Virus record (IMG/VR): IMGVR_UViG_3300010430_000419
Coordinates: 1 to 25,657 of that record
Reading direction: 5' to 3' (one strand)
DNA from: a virus
DNA length: 25,657 bases
The translations under genes were made by a program, and so were the position numbers. Below the pieces are notes generated by a model, which ran no database searches, was not told the DNA's origin, and saw only the letters and a program-made list of their open reading frames with translations. Each line of letters begins with the position of its first letter. Within the stretch, counting starts at the first letter, position 1. This document shows positions 16,757 to 22,843 of this stretch, one piece after another.

Positions 16757-17293
16757 TTACCAAGGGGATTGAGTCGCGAGTTGTTCAAGTTTGGAGACGG
16801 GTTCCAGCAGTTTCTGCGGGACGATATAGTTCAGTGGGCCATCTGCCCTGACCCTGTCGATGGCTTGCTGGATAATGAATGCGGTGAACTGGAAACCGGT
16901 GATGCAATAGGTCGGGAATTCACCCAGCACCAGTATGAAAATTTGCACCTGTGGGCAGATGCTATCCACCGGCACCAGCAGTCTGCCGTAGGTCAGTCGG
17001 GTGGACTTCACATCGGCATTGAGTCCCAGCCCCAGAGTCAGATCGACTTCGGGCAGGATGTCGTAGTCAGTCTTAAAGTCAGGCCATCTTCTGAAATGTT
17101 TCGCCACCGTCATTTCGGCACCGAAACCATCGAGGTTCTTTTTCTCAGAGGTTATGCCGTCAGCACACATCGACATGTTGTCCGACATGCCAGTCTTCAA
17201 AAGAGTGTCGCGTTTACGGTTACGCGCAACCAGATGGCAGGCATCCTGCTCAGTGGCCTCTAACGTGACCCAGTGCTGGTGCTTCCTGTTCAT
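16757..17293 (-). CDS. Putative PD-(D/E)XK-type nuclease-like protein
   Basis: 178 residues. Visible residues compatible with a restriction-endonuclease-like active site are Glu60 (GFGAEMTVAKHF), Asp84 (ILPEVDLTLG) and the Asp94-Val95-Lys96 triplet within ADVKSTR, in the order E...D...DxK. In such enzymes these bind metal and cut DNA, as in resolvases and repair nucleases. The gene overlaps the terL stop as ATGA and precedes the portal gene by 10 bases. A nuclease beside terminase genes could assist packaging or junction trimming, as HNH proteins do in other phages. The assignment is inference from a short motif; no other domain was seen. Confidence 0.5.
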   Translation of the reverse strand: MNRKHQHWVTLEATEQDACHLVARNRKRDTLLKTGMSDNMSMCADGITSEKKNLDGFGAEMTVAKHFRRWPDFKTDYDILPEVDLTLGLGLNADVKSTRLTYGRLLVPVDSICPQVQIFILVLGEFPTYCITGFQFTAFIIQQAIDRVRADGPLNYIVPQKLLEPVSKLEQLATQSPW

Positions 17294-18750
17294 GTCCGGT
17301 ACGTCTTGCCAGACATGGCACGTTTCACCTTCGGTTTGATCTGATGGCGACGATCCATCGGCACCCCGTACCTGCCGATCATCGCTGCTCCATATCGAAC
17401 AGCATCCATGACATCGTCATCCCTTTTGACCAGCTTGCCTTCTTTACGGTGGTACAAACGAAACTCGCGCCAGAATTCCAGACAGGTGCTGAAGACCTTG
17501 AAGCGTCCATCACGCATCCGTTCCTTGATATCGAATATTCCGGATTCAACATTGAGCGAACCGTCAATGTTCTTGAAATCCAACGTGCGGGTCAGGCCTG
17601 CCTCGTTGTAAAACTTGCGGATCGTTTTACCCGATCCCTTTTCGGTGGTATCCACATCATGCGGAAACACCACAGGGGTGAAATTCCAGAGAGCATTCGC
17701 AGCCTGTGCATGGGTCGCTGCATTCTCACCAGCTACCGCATACGTCTTGACCACATAGATGACATCGTCTTCCGGCGAATGCGCCAACCAGACAATCGCT
17801 GTCGGGTGATTGATACCCAAATCCATTGCCCGAATAAGGCGAAAATACGGTGGCACTTTGAACGGATCACAAATCACCCTCGACTCCGGCACCGGATAAA
17901 CAAGACCGGAACCAAAGAATGGAATTCCCTTCGAACGCATCTCACGTTCATGCTCTGGGATCGCAGACAGAATCTGTTCCTGAATCTCCGGTGTCAGGTG
18001 TGGACACTCTGACCAAGCGACAGGCCCGATCAATTTCTGACCAACCTGACGATCCTCCAGAAAATTCGTCACCAACTGGGTGGCACCCAACTCAGGTGTC
18101 ATCGTGTACCTGATCCGACCACCCTTACCCAAATTGCCGGTCATGGTTCTGGTTACCAACTGTCCGACCAGATCATCGGGTGGACACTCATCAACCCAGA
18201 TCAGATCGATACTTGAGCCAGCAAAAGAAAGAGAAGCTGTACCGGTCTTGGATGCCGTGTATGCCCTCAACGTGATCGTCGCCTTGCCCAGCTTGCCCTG
18301 TACCGTTACCCGTCGAGCCAGACCAGATACCTGTGGCGACCACTCGATCCGCACGATCTCCGATGGGTGAATCCAACCACCAGAGAAATGATGATCCTCG
18401 ACCATGCCAAACAACTCAGTCTGAACCACCGTCTTCAACTGCTCGTTGTCAACCCCCATACCCAAACAATAAGGCGCATGGGTCTGCCTGAATCCAGTCC
18501 ACCACGGTGGATAGTCCTGCGTCATGTCACAGGCAGTGTGGAACCCAGCAGACATCGTCTTGCCCGTCCGGTTTGCCGCCATCAACATCACCTGCGGATC
18601 AAACGAACTGAATCCCTCCCTCTGCCATTCGTACCAGTCAGGTGTGAACTCACGCGCATGACGTTGCTTGTACCGGCGCATGTCTTCCAACACCTGAACA
18701 CGGTTCGCCAGTGCCTGCTGATACTGTTCTGGGGTCAACATGGAGGACAT
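17290..18750 (-). CDS. terL: Terminase large subunit
   Basis: 486 residues. The ATPase has a Walker A at residues 58-65 (AANRTGKT) and Walker B with catalytic Glu at 181-188 (IDLIWVDE). The C-terminal nuclease part has MDLGINHPTAIVWLA around residue 310 (first acidic residue of the RNase H-like fold) and DDDVMDAVRYG near residue 450. It drives ATP-dependent packaging through the portal and cuts concatemers, with the small subunit choosing the site. It is the first gene of the continuous virion operon and is followed by the nuclease-like gene with an ATGA overlap. The start is not preceded by a strong ribosome binding site; a second ATG lies three codons downstream. Confidence 0.93.
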   Translation of the reverse strand: MSSMLTPEQYQQALANRVQVLEDMRRYKQRHAREFTPDWYEWQREGFSSFDPQVMLMAANRTGKTMSAGFHTACDMTQDYPPWWTGFRQTHAPYCLGMGVDNEQLKTVVQTELFGMVEDHHFSGGWIHPSEIVRIEWSPQVSGLARRVTVQGKLGKATITLRAYTASKTGTASLSFAGSSIDLIWVDECPPDDLVGQLVTRTMTGNLGKGGRIRYTMTPELGATQLVTNFLEDRQVGQKLIGPVAWSECPHLTPEIQEQILSAIPEHEREMRSKGIPFFGSGLVYPVPESRVICDPFKVPPYFRLIRAMDLGINHPTAIVWLAHSPEDDVIYVVKTYAVAGENAATHAQAANALWNFTPVVFPHDVDTTEKGSGKTIRKFYNEAGLTRTLDFKNIDGSLNVESGIFDIKERMRDGRFKVFSTCLEFWREFRLYHRKEGKLVKRDDDVMDAVRYGAAMIGRYGVPMDRRHQIKPKVKRAMSGKTYRT

Positions 18751-18806
18751 ATCAACCGGAATATAAATCTTCCAGATGACCTGTCAAACAGACCAAAAGA
18801 GAGCAA

Positions 18807-18836
18807 CTTACATGGAGTTATAGCAACTGATACAAT
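18807..18836 (+). promoter_or_regulatory. Predicted promoter for the terS-terL inserted cassette
   Basis: CTTACA (18807-18812), an 18-base spacer and TACAAT (18831-18836), the latter preceded by TGA as in extended -10 elements. It lies about 40 bases before the first cassette gene on the plus strand, in the gap between divergent genes. No equally good minus-strand promoter for terL was seen here. Confidence 0.4.
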
Positions 18837-18877
18837 GCGAAGAAGCTATTAACCAATATACAATTTAGGTGGAGAAA

Positions 18878-19078
18878 ATGAGTTGCTACGCAGAATGGAA
18901 AAAGATGGAGGCTTCGCTCCAAATGTTAAGAGAAGAGATACTTATTGTCGATTCAAACGTGGTTGAATTAGAAGGTGAAATCATGACTCTTCAGAACAGA
19001 GCCGAAGACCTGATCAGGGAACTGGGACACTTTGATCCCAAAGCAGCAGAGAGATACAACGAATGGAAATATTGGTGA
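18878..19078 (+). CDS. Small coiled-coil protein, first gene of cassette
   Basis: The ATG at 18878 is preceded by GGTGGAGAAA and gives 66 residues; an in-frame GTG nine bases earlier overlaps the ribosome binding site and was rejected. The protein is acidic and predicted coiled coil over most of its length (EASLQMLREEILIVDSNVVE then LEGEIMTLQNRAEDLIREL), ending ERYNEWKYW. I do not recognise a family. It begins a three-gene plus-strand cassette lying between the two terminase genes and reads away from terL. Function unknown; coiled coils of this size often mediate oligomerisation or act as small inhibitors. Confidence 0.65.
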   Translation: MSCYAEWKKMEASLQMLREEILIVDSNVVELEGEIMTLQNRAEDLIRELGHFDPKAAERYNEWKYW

Positions 19079-19093
19079 CCTGCTTAACCTAGG

Positions 19094-19438
19094 ATGACCA
19101 TGATTGAAACCGGAGACAAACTTCTCGCAGAAAATATCAGCACGGCATTTAAACAGAAACTTCACTGGGTCTACGATGAATTCGATTGCTGGAATGTGAA
19201 ATTCCAGTACGACATCAGGATCGTCCACGCATGGATCAGCAAACGACCTCACTACTGCGACAGAGGCCATTACCAGTTGAACTGTGACATCATCAAACAT
19301 TTCGACAAAGACACTGACAATGAATACTTCCTGCCTGACCTTGACCCGCAAGACGGATTCCCCAGATACTTCATGGAATTCGAAACCGCAAAAAAAGAAT
19401 GCGAACTTTTCTTAATCTGGAGACTACTGAAACAATGA
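19094..19438 (+). CDS. Hypothetical cassette protein
   Basis: 114 residues counted from ATG 19094; an alternative ATG at 19100 has AGGA better placed and would shorten it by two residues. The protein is acidic and rich in aromatic residues (KLHWVYDEFDCWNVKFQYDI, later HYCDRGHYQLNCDIIKHF), with five Cys and several His that do not form a standard zinc motif. No family recognised. It is coupled to the next gene by ATGA at 19435-19438. Base composition is more AT-rich than the virion genes on either side, as in the rest of the cassette. Confidence 0.62.
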   Translation: MTMIETGDKLLAENISTAFKQKLHWVYDEFDCWNVKFQYDIRIVHAWISKRPHYCDRGHYQLNCDIIKHFDKDTDNEYFLPDLDPQDGFPRYFMEFETAKKECELFLIWRLLKQ

Positions 19439-19800
19439 TCAACCTCAACCAACTTAACCAGTATCGCGTGACCACCAATCAAGTCCGTAAACTCTATGGA
19501 TCAGTGGGCGATTCCAGAAATGGTGTGTTCGTTCTGAAATCACCAATCGATAAAGCACCACTGAAAATAATTGCAGCATGCGACTCAGAATGGGAACACG
19601 TTTCAGTGAGCCGAAAGAACAGATGCCCCAACTGGCCCGAAATGGAATTCATCAAACGAACTTTCTTCTCCGAAAACGAAATCGCAATGCAACTGCACGT
19701 TGAAGAAAAAGAACATATCAATGTCCATCCATACTGCTTGCACATCTGGAAACCACTGAAAGAGAAAATACCGTTGCCACCGTCGATCTTCGTCGGTTAG
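19435..19800 (+). CDS. Hypothetical cassette protein
   Basis: 121 residues from ATG 19435, which overlaps the previous stop as ATGA; an in-frame ATG 36 bases upstream is within the preceding gene and less likely. The protein starts MINLNQLNQYRVTTNQVRKL and contains GDSRNGVFVLKSPIDKAPLK, then ACDSEWEHVSVSRKNRCPNW, and a PEMEFIKRTFF segment. The SEWEHVSVS and later 'HINVHPYCLHIWKP' pattern is reminiscent of small proteins I have seen in many phages and Gram-negative genomes (a DUF-type 'deviant' of unknown role), but I cannot name it. It is the last gene of the cassette, convergent with terS. Confidence 0.65.
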   Translation: MINLNQLNQYRVTTNQVRKLYGSVGDSRNGVFVLKSPIDKAPLKIIAACDSEWEHVSVSRKNRCPNWPEMEFIKRTFFSENEIAMQLHVEEKEHINVHPYCLHIWKPLKEKIPLPPSIFVG

Positions 19801-19989
19801 CTTTTGGTGAAAAAAAAGGTTACTGGACTATATATCGCTATATTCCAAACTTCGTTTGGGGGGTGGGGTGCCTTTCGCATAATGCGTTCCTTGTTTTCTC
19901 CGGATCGATGCCATCCTTTTTCCCAGCCACCCCACCCAGCCAGATCGGCCTGCCCAGCCTGCCCCAGTCAACCCAGAGGCAACCAGTCA
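19801..19989. other. Intergenic region between convergent genes with hairpins and G/C-rich tracts
   Basis: No supportable gene. It contains a 6-bp hairpin CCAAAC-TTC-GTTTGG (19844-19858), a run of seven G then TGGGGTG, an 11-base palindrome CGCATAATGCG (19876-19886) followed by a T-rich stretch, and a 10-bp inverted repeat GGGTGGGGTG / CACCCCACCC (19861-19870 and 19928-19937). The minus strand at 19922-19974 has five runs of three or four G, a possible quadruplex. It could hold bidirectional termination or a packaging recognition site beside terS. Confidence 0.5.
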
Positions 19990-20394
19990 TCACCCATCAC
20001 CATCATCATCAATAAGCAGTGGCATCTGGGCCTCATCAGCAACTGATTGACTATCAGTTTCGACCACATCAACAGGTGGATCGACTGCAATCACATGCCG
20101 GTTCTCAAGTGACTGCCAAACCTCATCTGGGTTCTGTCCCATTGCCAACAGCCTGCCCTCCAGTTCCAGCCTCGATTCGATTTGAACGTCCACCCTCCCT
20201 CTGACATCAACCGATTTGAGATCAGGCAATACCTTATTGAGAAGTTTCAAACCGATGTTGATCTGGCCTGCATCCATTGGATATTCCAGTTCACCACGGT
20301 AATGTTTGAGCAGTCGAGAAATGATGTTGGCATCAACGATCTTCTGCCTTGTCCGTTCAGCGACTGTCATTCGAATGGTTGTTTCTGTTTTCAT
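19990..20394 (-). CDS. terS: Probable terminase small subunit
   Basis: 134 residues from ATG 20394 (MKTETTIRMTVAERTRQKIV). The central part, residues about 35-75, reads YPMDAGQINIGLKLLNKVLP followed by DLKSVDVRG; the 'T..Q...g..LL.kvLPdl..v' pattern is characteristic of small phage terminase subunits that recognise the packaging site and recruit the large subunit. The C-terminal 45 residues are very acidic (ends DDDGDG), as often seen in such proteins. A longer frame starting at 20442 adds 16 residues without better signals. It is on the same strand as terL but separated from it by three opposite-strand genes. Confidence 0.72.
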   Translation of the reverse strand: MKTETTIRMTVAERTRQKIVDANIISRLLKHYRGELEYPMDAGQINIGLKLLNKVLPDLKSVDVRGRVDVQIESRLELEGRLLAMGQNPDEVWQSLENRHVIAVDPPVDVVETDSQSVADEAQMPLLIDDDGDG

Positions 20395-20429
20395 TTCATT
20401 TTCTCGCAGCAAGGGGTTGGCTATTGAGA

Positions 20430-20442
20430 ATGATAGCATCAT
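20430..20442. promoter_or_regulatory. 13-base palindrome before terS
   Basis: ATGAT-AGC-ATCAT is a perfect inverted repeat about 36 bases before the terS start, overlapping TATGAT (a -10-like hexamer on the minus strand). No good -35 accompanies it. Possible operator or part of a weak terS promoter. Confidence 0.3.
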
Positions 20443-20479
20443 AGTAAATGCCTATCGGTAATTTGGGCCTGATCTGGGT

Positions 20480-20503
20480 GATTTGATCAATTTTCTTCAA
20501 ATC
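20480..20503. promoter_or_regulatory. 7-bp inverted repeat, candidate operator
   Basis: GATTTGA and TCAAATC are separated by 10 bases, placing the half-sites 17 bases apart centre to centre, suited to a dimeric helix-turn-helix regulator. It lies in the divergent region between terS and the plus-strand operon. Confidence 0.35.
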
Positions 20504-20561
20504 AGGAATGGTCTACTTCTGCGGTTCTTAAATTTATTTCAAATTATCTTCACCAGAATGC

Positions 20562-20591
20562 TTGACCGGAACATCATTCCGGTTGTATGGT
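20562..20591 (+). promoter_or_regulatory. Promoter of the plus-strand small-gene operon with palindromic operator in its spacer
   Basis: TTGACC (20562-20567), 18-base spacer, TATGGT (20586-20591). The spacer contains a perfect palindrome ACCGGAA-CATCA-TTCCGGT (20565-20583) overlapping both hexamer edges, where bound repressor would block RNA polymerase. An AT-rich stretch (20526-20551) upstream resembles an UP element. Transcription would begin near 20598, 55 bases before the first gene. Confidence 0.55.
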
Positions 20592-20636
20592 GCGTCCCGC
20601 ACCACCGGCGAAACGGGAAGGTGCTTAACCACAGAC

Positions 20637-20652
20637 TCAAACGGAGATAGAT
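20637..20652 (+). repeat. Conserved leader / ribosome binding site, copy 1
   Basis: TCAAACGGAGATAGAT directly before ATG 20653; shares CAAACGGAGAT with six other starts in the operon. Confidence 0.85.
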
Positions 20653-21126
20653 ATGAGCAACACGACTAACAATGTAGATTTCACCAAACTGAACCTTCGC
20701 ATCGATAACCTGAACCATGTCATTGATGAGGCACAGGCAAATGGCATGACAGTTGAGGCATCACAGGCTGCACAGGAACGTGTCAGTGGATGGTTCAGTA
20801 AAGGTGCCATTGCCCTCAGCCAAATGACGAAGATCGAGCGTGAGGCATTCCAACTCGATCTGGATGACTCACTGATGGTTGGCTGGATTGATGAACGCAT
20901 GAGAATGGAAGAGACACTGCGGCTCAACCTGATGCACATCACCAGCAACTGGCTCATCACTGAAACTGCCAAGCTGGTCAGTCCGGCAGGATTCCATCCC
21001 AGTGATCGTGTCTTCATTGCAACTGATGTCCAGACCAACTGCGAGACATCGAGAGAAGCAATGCGCTATGCGGCAGACGGCAGTGTTCCACTGTACTTGC
21101 ATGACATGTCAGTATTTGACGAGTAG
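20653..21126 (+). CDS. Hypothetical early-operon protein
   Basis: 157 residues starting MSNTTNNVDFTKLNLRIDNL, largely helical and acidic. It has an amphipathic stretch (EASQAAQERVSGWFSKGAIA) and an EREAFQLDLDDSLMVGWIDE segment. No catalytic or DNA-binding motif and no membrane segment are visible, and I do not recognise a family. It is the first gene after the operator-containing promoter and has leader copy 1 as its ribosome binding site, so it is probably made early and in quantity. Such first-position phage genes often encode host-takeover proteins, but that is inference from position only. Confidence 0.72.
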   Translation: MSNTTNNVDFTKLNLRIDNLNHVIDEAQANGMTVEASQAAQERVSGWFSKGAIALSQMTKIEREAFQLDLDDSLMVGWIDERMRMEETLRLNLMHITSNWLITETAKLVSPAGFHPSDRVFIATDVQTNCETSREAMRYAADGSVPLYLHDMSVFDE

Positions 21127-21139
21127 TTGCTACCCAGTT

Positions 21140-21159
21140 GGGGTCACTGACCTGACCCC
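21140..21159 (+). other. 7-bp hairpin after the first operon gene
   Basis: GGGGTCA-CTGACC-TGACCCC forms a perfect stem 13 bases after the stop codon, followed only by TTCT, so it is at best a weak terminator. It may stabilise the 3' end of the first message. It occupies the same kind of gap that the two hammerhead ribozymes occupy downstream. Confidence 0.5.
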
Positions 21160-21190
21160 TTCTGAGTGTCAATTTCGACGCTAATTTAAC

Positions 21191-21207
21191 TCAAACGGAG
21201 ATAGAAA
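21191..21207 (+). repeat. Conserved leader / ribosome binding site, copy 2
   Basis: TCAAACGGAGATAGAAA directly before ATG 21208. Confidence 0.88.
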
Positions 21208-21582
21208 ATGATCAAGCAAATAATCACAGTTGAAGTCACGATGGCATACGAACTGGATGAACTGGAATCGGGCGAATGGCAGGTCGTTGATCCTGACGGT
21301 TGCATCCTGAAGACCTTCAATACCAAGCAACGTGCGTTGGACAATATTAACGACTGGGTCTATGGCGACACCGGCACTGAAAATTTCAGGATGGCACAGT
21401 TGGATGAGCCGACTGATGAGAGACTCCCAACTGCACGGGCCATCATTGACCTGATGAACCGGACAATCGAGCAGTGGAACAAACGACTTGATGCACACCC
21501 CGATTCATTACGTGCCGTCCACTACCTGTTGGACAGGATCACTGCTCACAAGATGAGCATCCGCACGATTACCAACGACTAA
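21208..21582 (+). CDS. Hypothetical early-operon protein
   Basis: 124 residues starting MIKQIITVEVTMAYELDELE. The N-terminal 50 residues look like a small alpha/beta domain with GEWQVVDPDGCILKTF and KQRALDNINDWV; this 'W.V.d..G.....F.....A...i' arrangement suits a compact beta-hairpin plus helix. The C-terminal half is helical and charged. No family recognised. Its TAA stop is followed at once by the first hammerhead ribozyme (GTC at 21583), so ribosomes finishing this gene would cover the ribozyme's 5' strand. Confidence 0.72.
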   Translation: MIKQIITVEVTMAYELDELESGEWQVVDPDGCILKTFNTKQRALDNINDWVYGDTGTENFRMAQLDEPTDERLPTARAIIDLMNRTIEQWNKRLDAHPDSLRAVHYLLDRITAHKMSIRTITND

Positions 21583-21644
21583 GTCGAAACCGGCCTTGTG
21601 CCGGTCTGGTGGAACTGATCACCCACCACTGATGAGACAGATCA
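21583..21644 (+). ncRNA. Type II hammerhead ribozyme with loop I-3' tail pseudoknot, copy 1
   Basis: All hammerhead core elements are present in order. Stem II: GUC 21583-21585 pairs with GAC 21636-21638. GAAA: 21586-21589. Stem III: ACCGGC 21589-21594 / GCCGGU 21600-21605, loop CUUGU. Cleavable C17: 21606. Stem I: UGGUGG 21607-21612 / CCACCA 21623-21628, loop of 10. Core CUGAUGA: 21629-21635. Loop I UGAUC (21616-21620) pairs with 3' GAUCA (21640-21644), equivalent to the loop I-stem II tertiary contact that speeds natural hammerheads. Cleavage is predicted between 21606 and 21607. The short 3-bp stem II is the main weakness; matching covariation with copy 2 supports it strongly. Confidence 0.88.
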
Positions 21645-21652
21645 AATAACTT

Positions 21653-21669
21653 TCAAACGGAGATAGAAA
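21653..21669 (+). repeat. Conserved leader / ribosome binding site, copy 3
   Basis: TCAAACGGAGATAGAAA directly before ATG 21670, 8 bases after the ribozyme pseudoknot strand. Confidence 0.88.
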
Positions 21670-22023
21670 ATGATTATTAAATTCCACCAACTGCATGACG
21701 GCATGGTTCTTTACATGACATCCCTCACATCCATAAATCTGGTCGAAGAAGTGCTTCCAGAGGTTCAGGCGGCATCGAGGTTAAATGTGCAGATCGACAA
21801 CATGACTGATGGCACTGCCTGCAAGATCGGTGCCTTGCTAGCCAACAAATATCAGGAAAATGTCATTGTCGAATTGTTCGACTGCAACCATCGGATCACT
21901 GCCTCGTTTTACCAGTACCCACCCAGAGTCTGCACACAATGTGGCGGCACTTTATTTGAAGGCACCATTGGCAACACATGTGATTCCTGCGAATCCACCA
22001 ACTCAAACGGAGATAGAAAATGA
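21670..22023 (+). CDS. Small zinc-ribbon protein
   Basis: 117 residues. The N-terminal 80 residues form an unrecognised alpha/beta domain (MIIKFHQLHDGMVLYMTSLT). The C terminus has a zinc-ribbon pattern, Cys88-x2-Cys91 and Cys104-x2-Cys107 (VCTQCGGTLFEGTIGN then CDSCE), which should bind one zinc ion. Such ribbons mediate nucleic-acid or protein contacts in many phage regulators, but no partner can be named. The last codons overlap the next start as ATGA, and the next gene's leader copy 4 lies inside its coding end (SNGDRK). It is the first cistron of the message expected after cleavage by ribozyme 1. Confidence 0.75.
   Translation: MIIKFHQLHDGMVLYMTSLTSINLVEEVLPEVQAASRLNVQIDNMTDGTACKIGALLANKYQENVIVELFDCNHRITASFYQYPPRVCTQCGGTLFEGTIGNTCDSCESTNSNGDRK
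22003..22019 (+). repeat. Conserved leader / ribosome binding site, copy 4, inside upstream coding end
   Basis: TCAAACGGAGATAGAAA directly before ATG 22020, translated as part of the zinc-ribbon protein C terminus. Confidence 0.88.
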
Positions 22024-22706
22024 ATACAGCTAACAACACCCAGTTCCAGATTCACCAGATCAACCTGCGTGATATCAGTGATGAGATCAATCGGCTTGGT
22101 TGGACTGATGCCTGTGCGAAGTACGAACAGGTTCAGGCCCATCTGGACTATTCCTGCAGCGGTTCCCGCAATCGTGATGGTGAGAACCAGTTCAAGGCAG
22201 AACACCTGCGGCACTATGATCATGTCGCCACCATCGAGGCCACTGGCCTTGAGAATGTTTTCGAGATCGGCAACATCGGGCCTGAATCCAAGATCACCCG
22301 CATCCTGCCGATGCACTCGATCAGCGTGGGTGACATCGTCCAGTCCGGTGGTTTGTTCTGGATGTGCGAACCATGTGGGTTCGTTGAGATCACCGACATC
22401 ATCAGTGAGTCACTGGCAGTTGAGCCAGTCGATCCGACTCGTTATGCGGTCATCGATTGCAACGTCACCAGTGAGGTCGGTGCCTACCTGCCATCAGGTT
22501 ATGAGATCGTGGGGATCGTCCAGATGGACGGCAGTTCCTGCACCCTGATCAAAGGTCTGGATCACGCAGGCTGGACGCTCGACGGTTACGTGTTGCCCCG
22601 TCTGGGTTCAGGTTGGTTGCACGGCAATGAGATCACTGCTGATGAGGCCGACCAGTTGGTCAAGGCATCTGCTCTTGATGCATCAGGCAAGAGGGCATCA
22701 GCATGA
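22020..22706 (+). CDS. YodL-like domain protein
   Basis: 228 residues. The segment HSISVGDIVQSGGLFWMCEP followed by CGFVEI (about residues 99-124) matches the 'S.SVGDvv...g..y.v...GF..i' pattern of YodL-like domains found in phage, plasmid and mobile-element proteins; the family's biochemical role is not settled. The C-terminal part has YEIVGIVQMDGSSCTLIKGL and a GYVLPRLGSGWLHG beta segment that I do not recognise. The N terminus is helical and polar. It overlaps both neighbours: start ATGA with the zinc ribbon gene and end ATGATG with the small membrane gene. Confidence 0.72.
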   Translation: MNTANNTQFQIHQINLRDISDEINRLGWTDACAKYEQVQAHLDYSCSGSRNRDGENQFKAEHLRHYDHVATIEATGLENVFEIGNIGPESKITRILPMHSISVGDIVQSGGLFWMCEPCGFVEITDIISESLAVEPVDPTRYAVIDCNVTSEVGAYLPSGYEIVGIVQMDGSSCTLIKGLDHAGWTLDGYVLPRLGSGWLHGNEITADEADQLVKASALDASGKRASA

Positions 22707-22843
22707 TGGCACTGGAACTCTGGTTGCAGGCACACCCGCACTTTGTTGCGGCACTGTTAATGGTGATGGGGATCGGCCCCATTGCCATCGGTGAGTACGT
22801 TAAATTTAACAAACAAACGGAGATACAAAATGAAGACGATTAA
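22703..22843 (+). CDS. 46-residue single-span membrane protein
   Basis: ATG 22703 overlaps the previous stop as ATGA; a second ATG follows at once. The 46-residue product has one hydrophobic segment (FVAALLMVMGIGPIAIG, about residues 14-30) and a polar tail. The C-terminal part is encoded over leader copy 5 and the first codons of the next gene, ending TAA 22841-22843. GAGGG upstream could serve as ribosome binding site. It could be an inner membrane accessory or a holin-like protein, but it is short with a single span and no lysis genes adjoin it. Function unknown. Confidence 0.55.
   Translation: MMALELWLQAHPHFVAALLMVMGIGPIAIGEYVKFNKQTEIQNEDD
22813..22829 (+). repeat. Conserved leader / ribosome binding site, copy 5
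   Basis: ACAAACGGAGATACAAA directly before ATG 22830; two substitutions relative to the common form. Confidence 0.85.

Noticed and set aside
19804-20046. 80-codon plus-strand frame after the cassette
   Set aside because: Begins with TTG, runs through hairpins and C-rich repeats, has proline/serine-rich non-protein composition and runs into terS antisense.
20590-20604. Hairpin GGTGCG-TCC-CGCACC after the operon promoter
   Set aside because: Perfect but short, and it spans the likely transcription start, so it would not form in RNA; may be incidental.
21127-21185. Third hammerhead in the gap after the first operon gene
   Set aside because: An ACCC-AGUUG-GGGUC element followed later by CUGAG superficially resembles stem III and the core, but GAAA and CUGANGA are absent and stem I does not pair. 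The 7-bp hairpin is the better explanation, though a decayed copy cannot be excluded.
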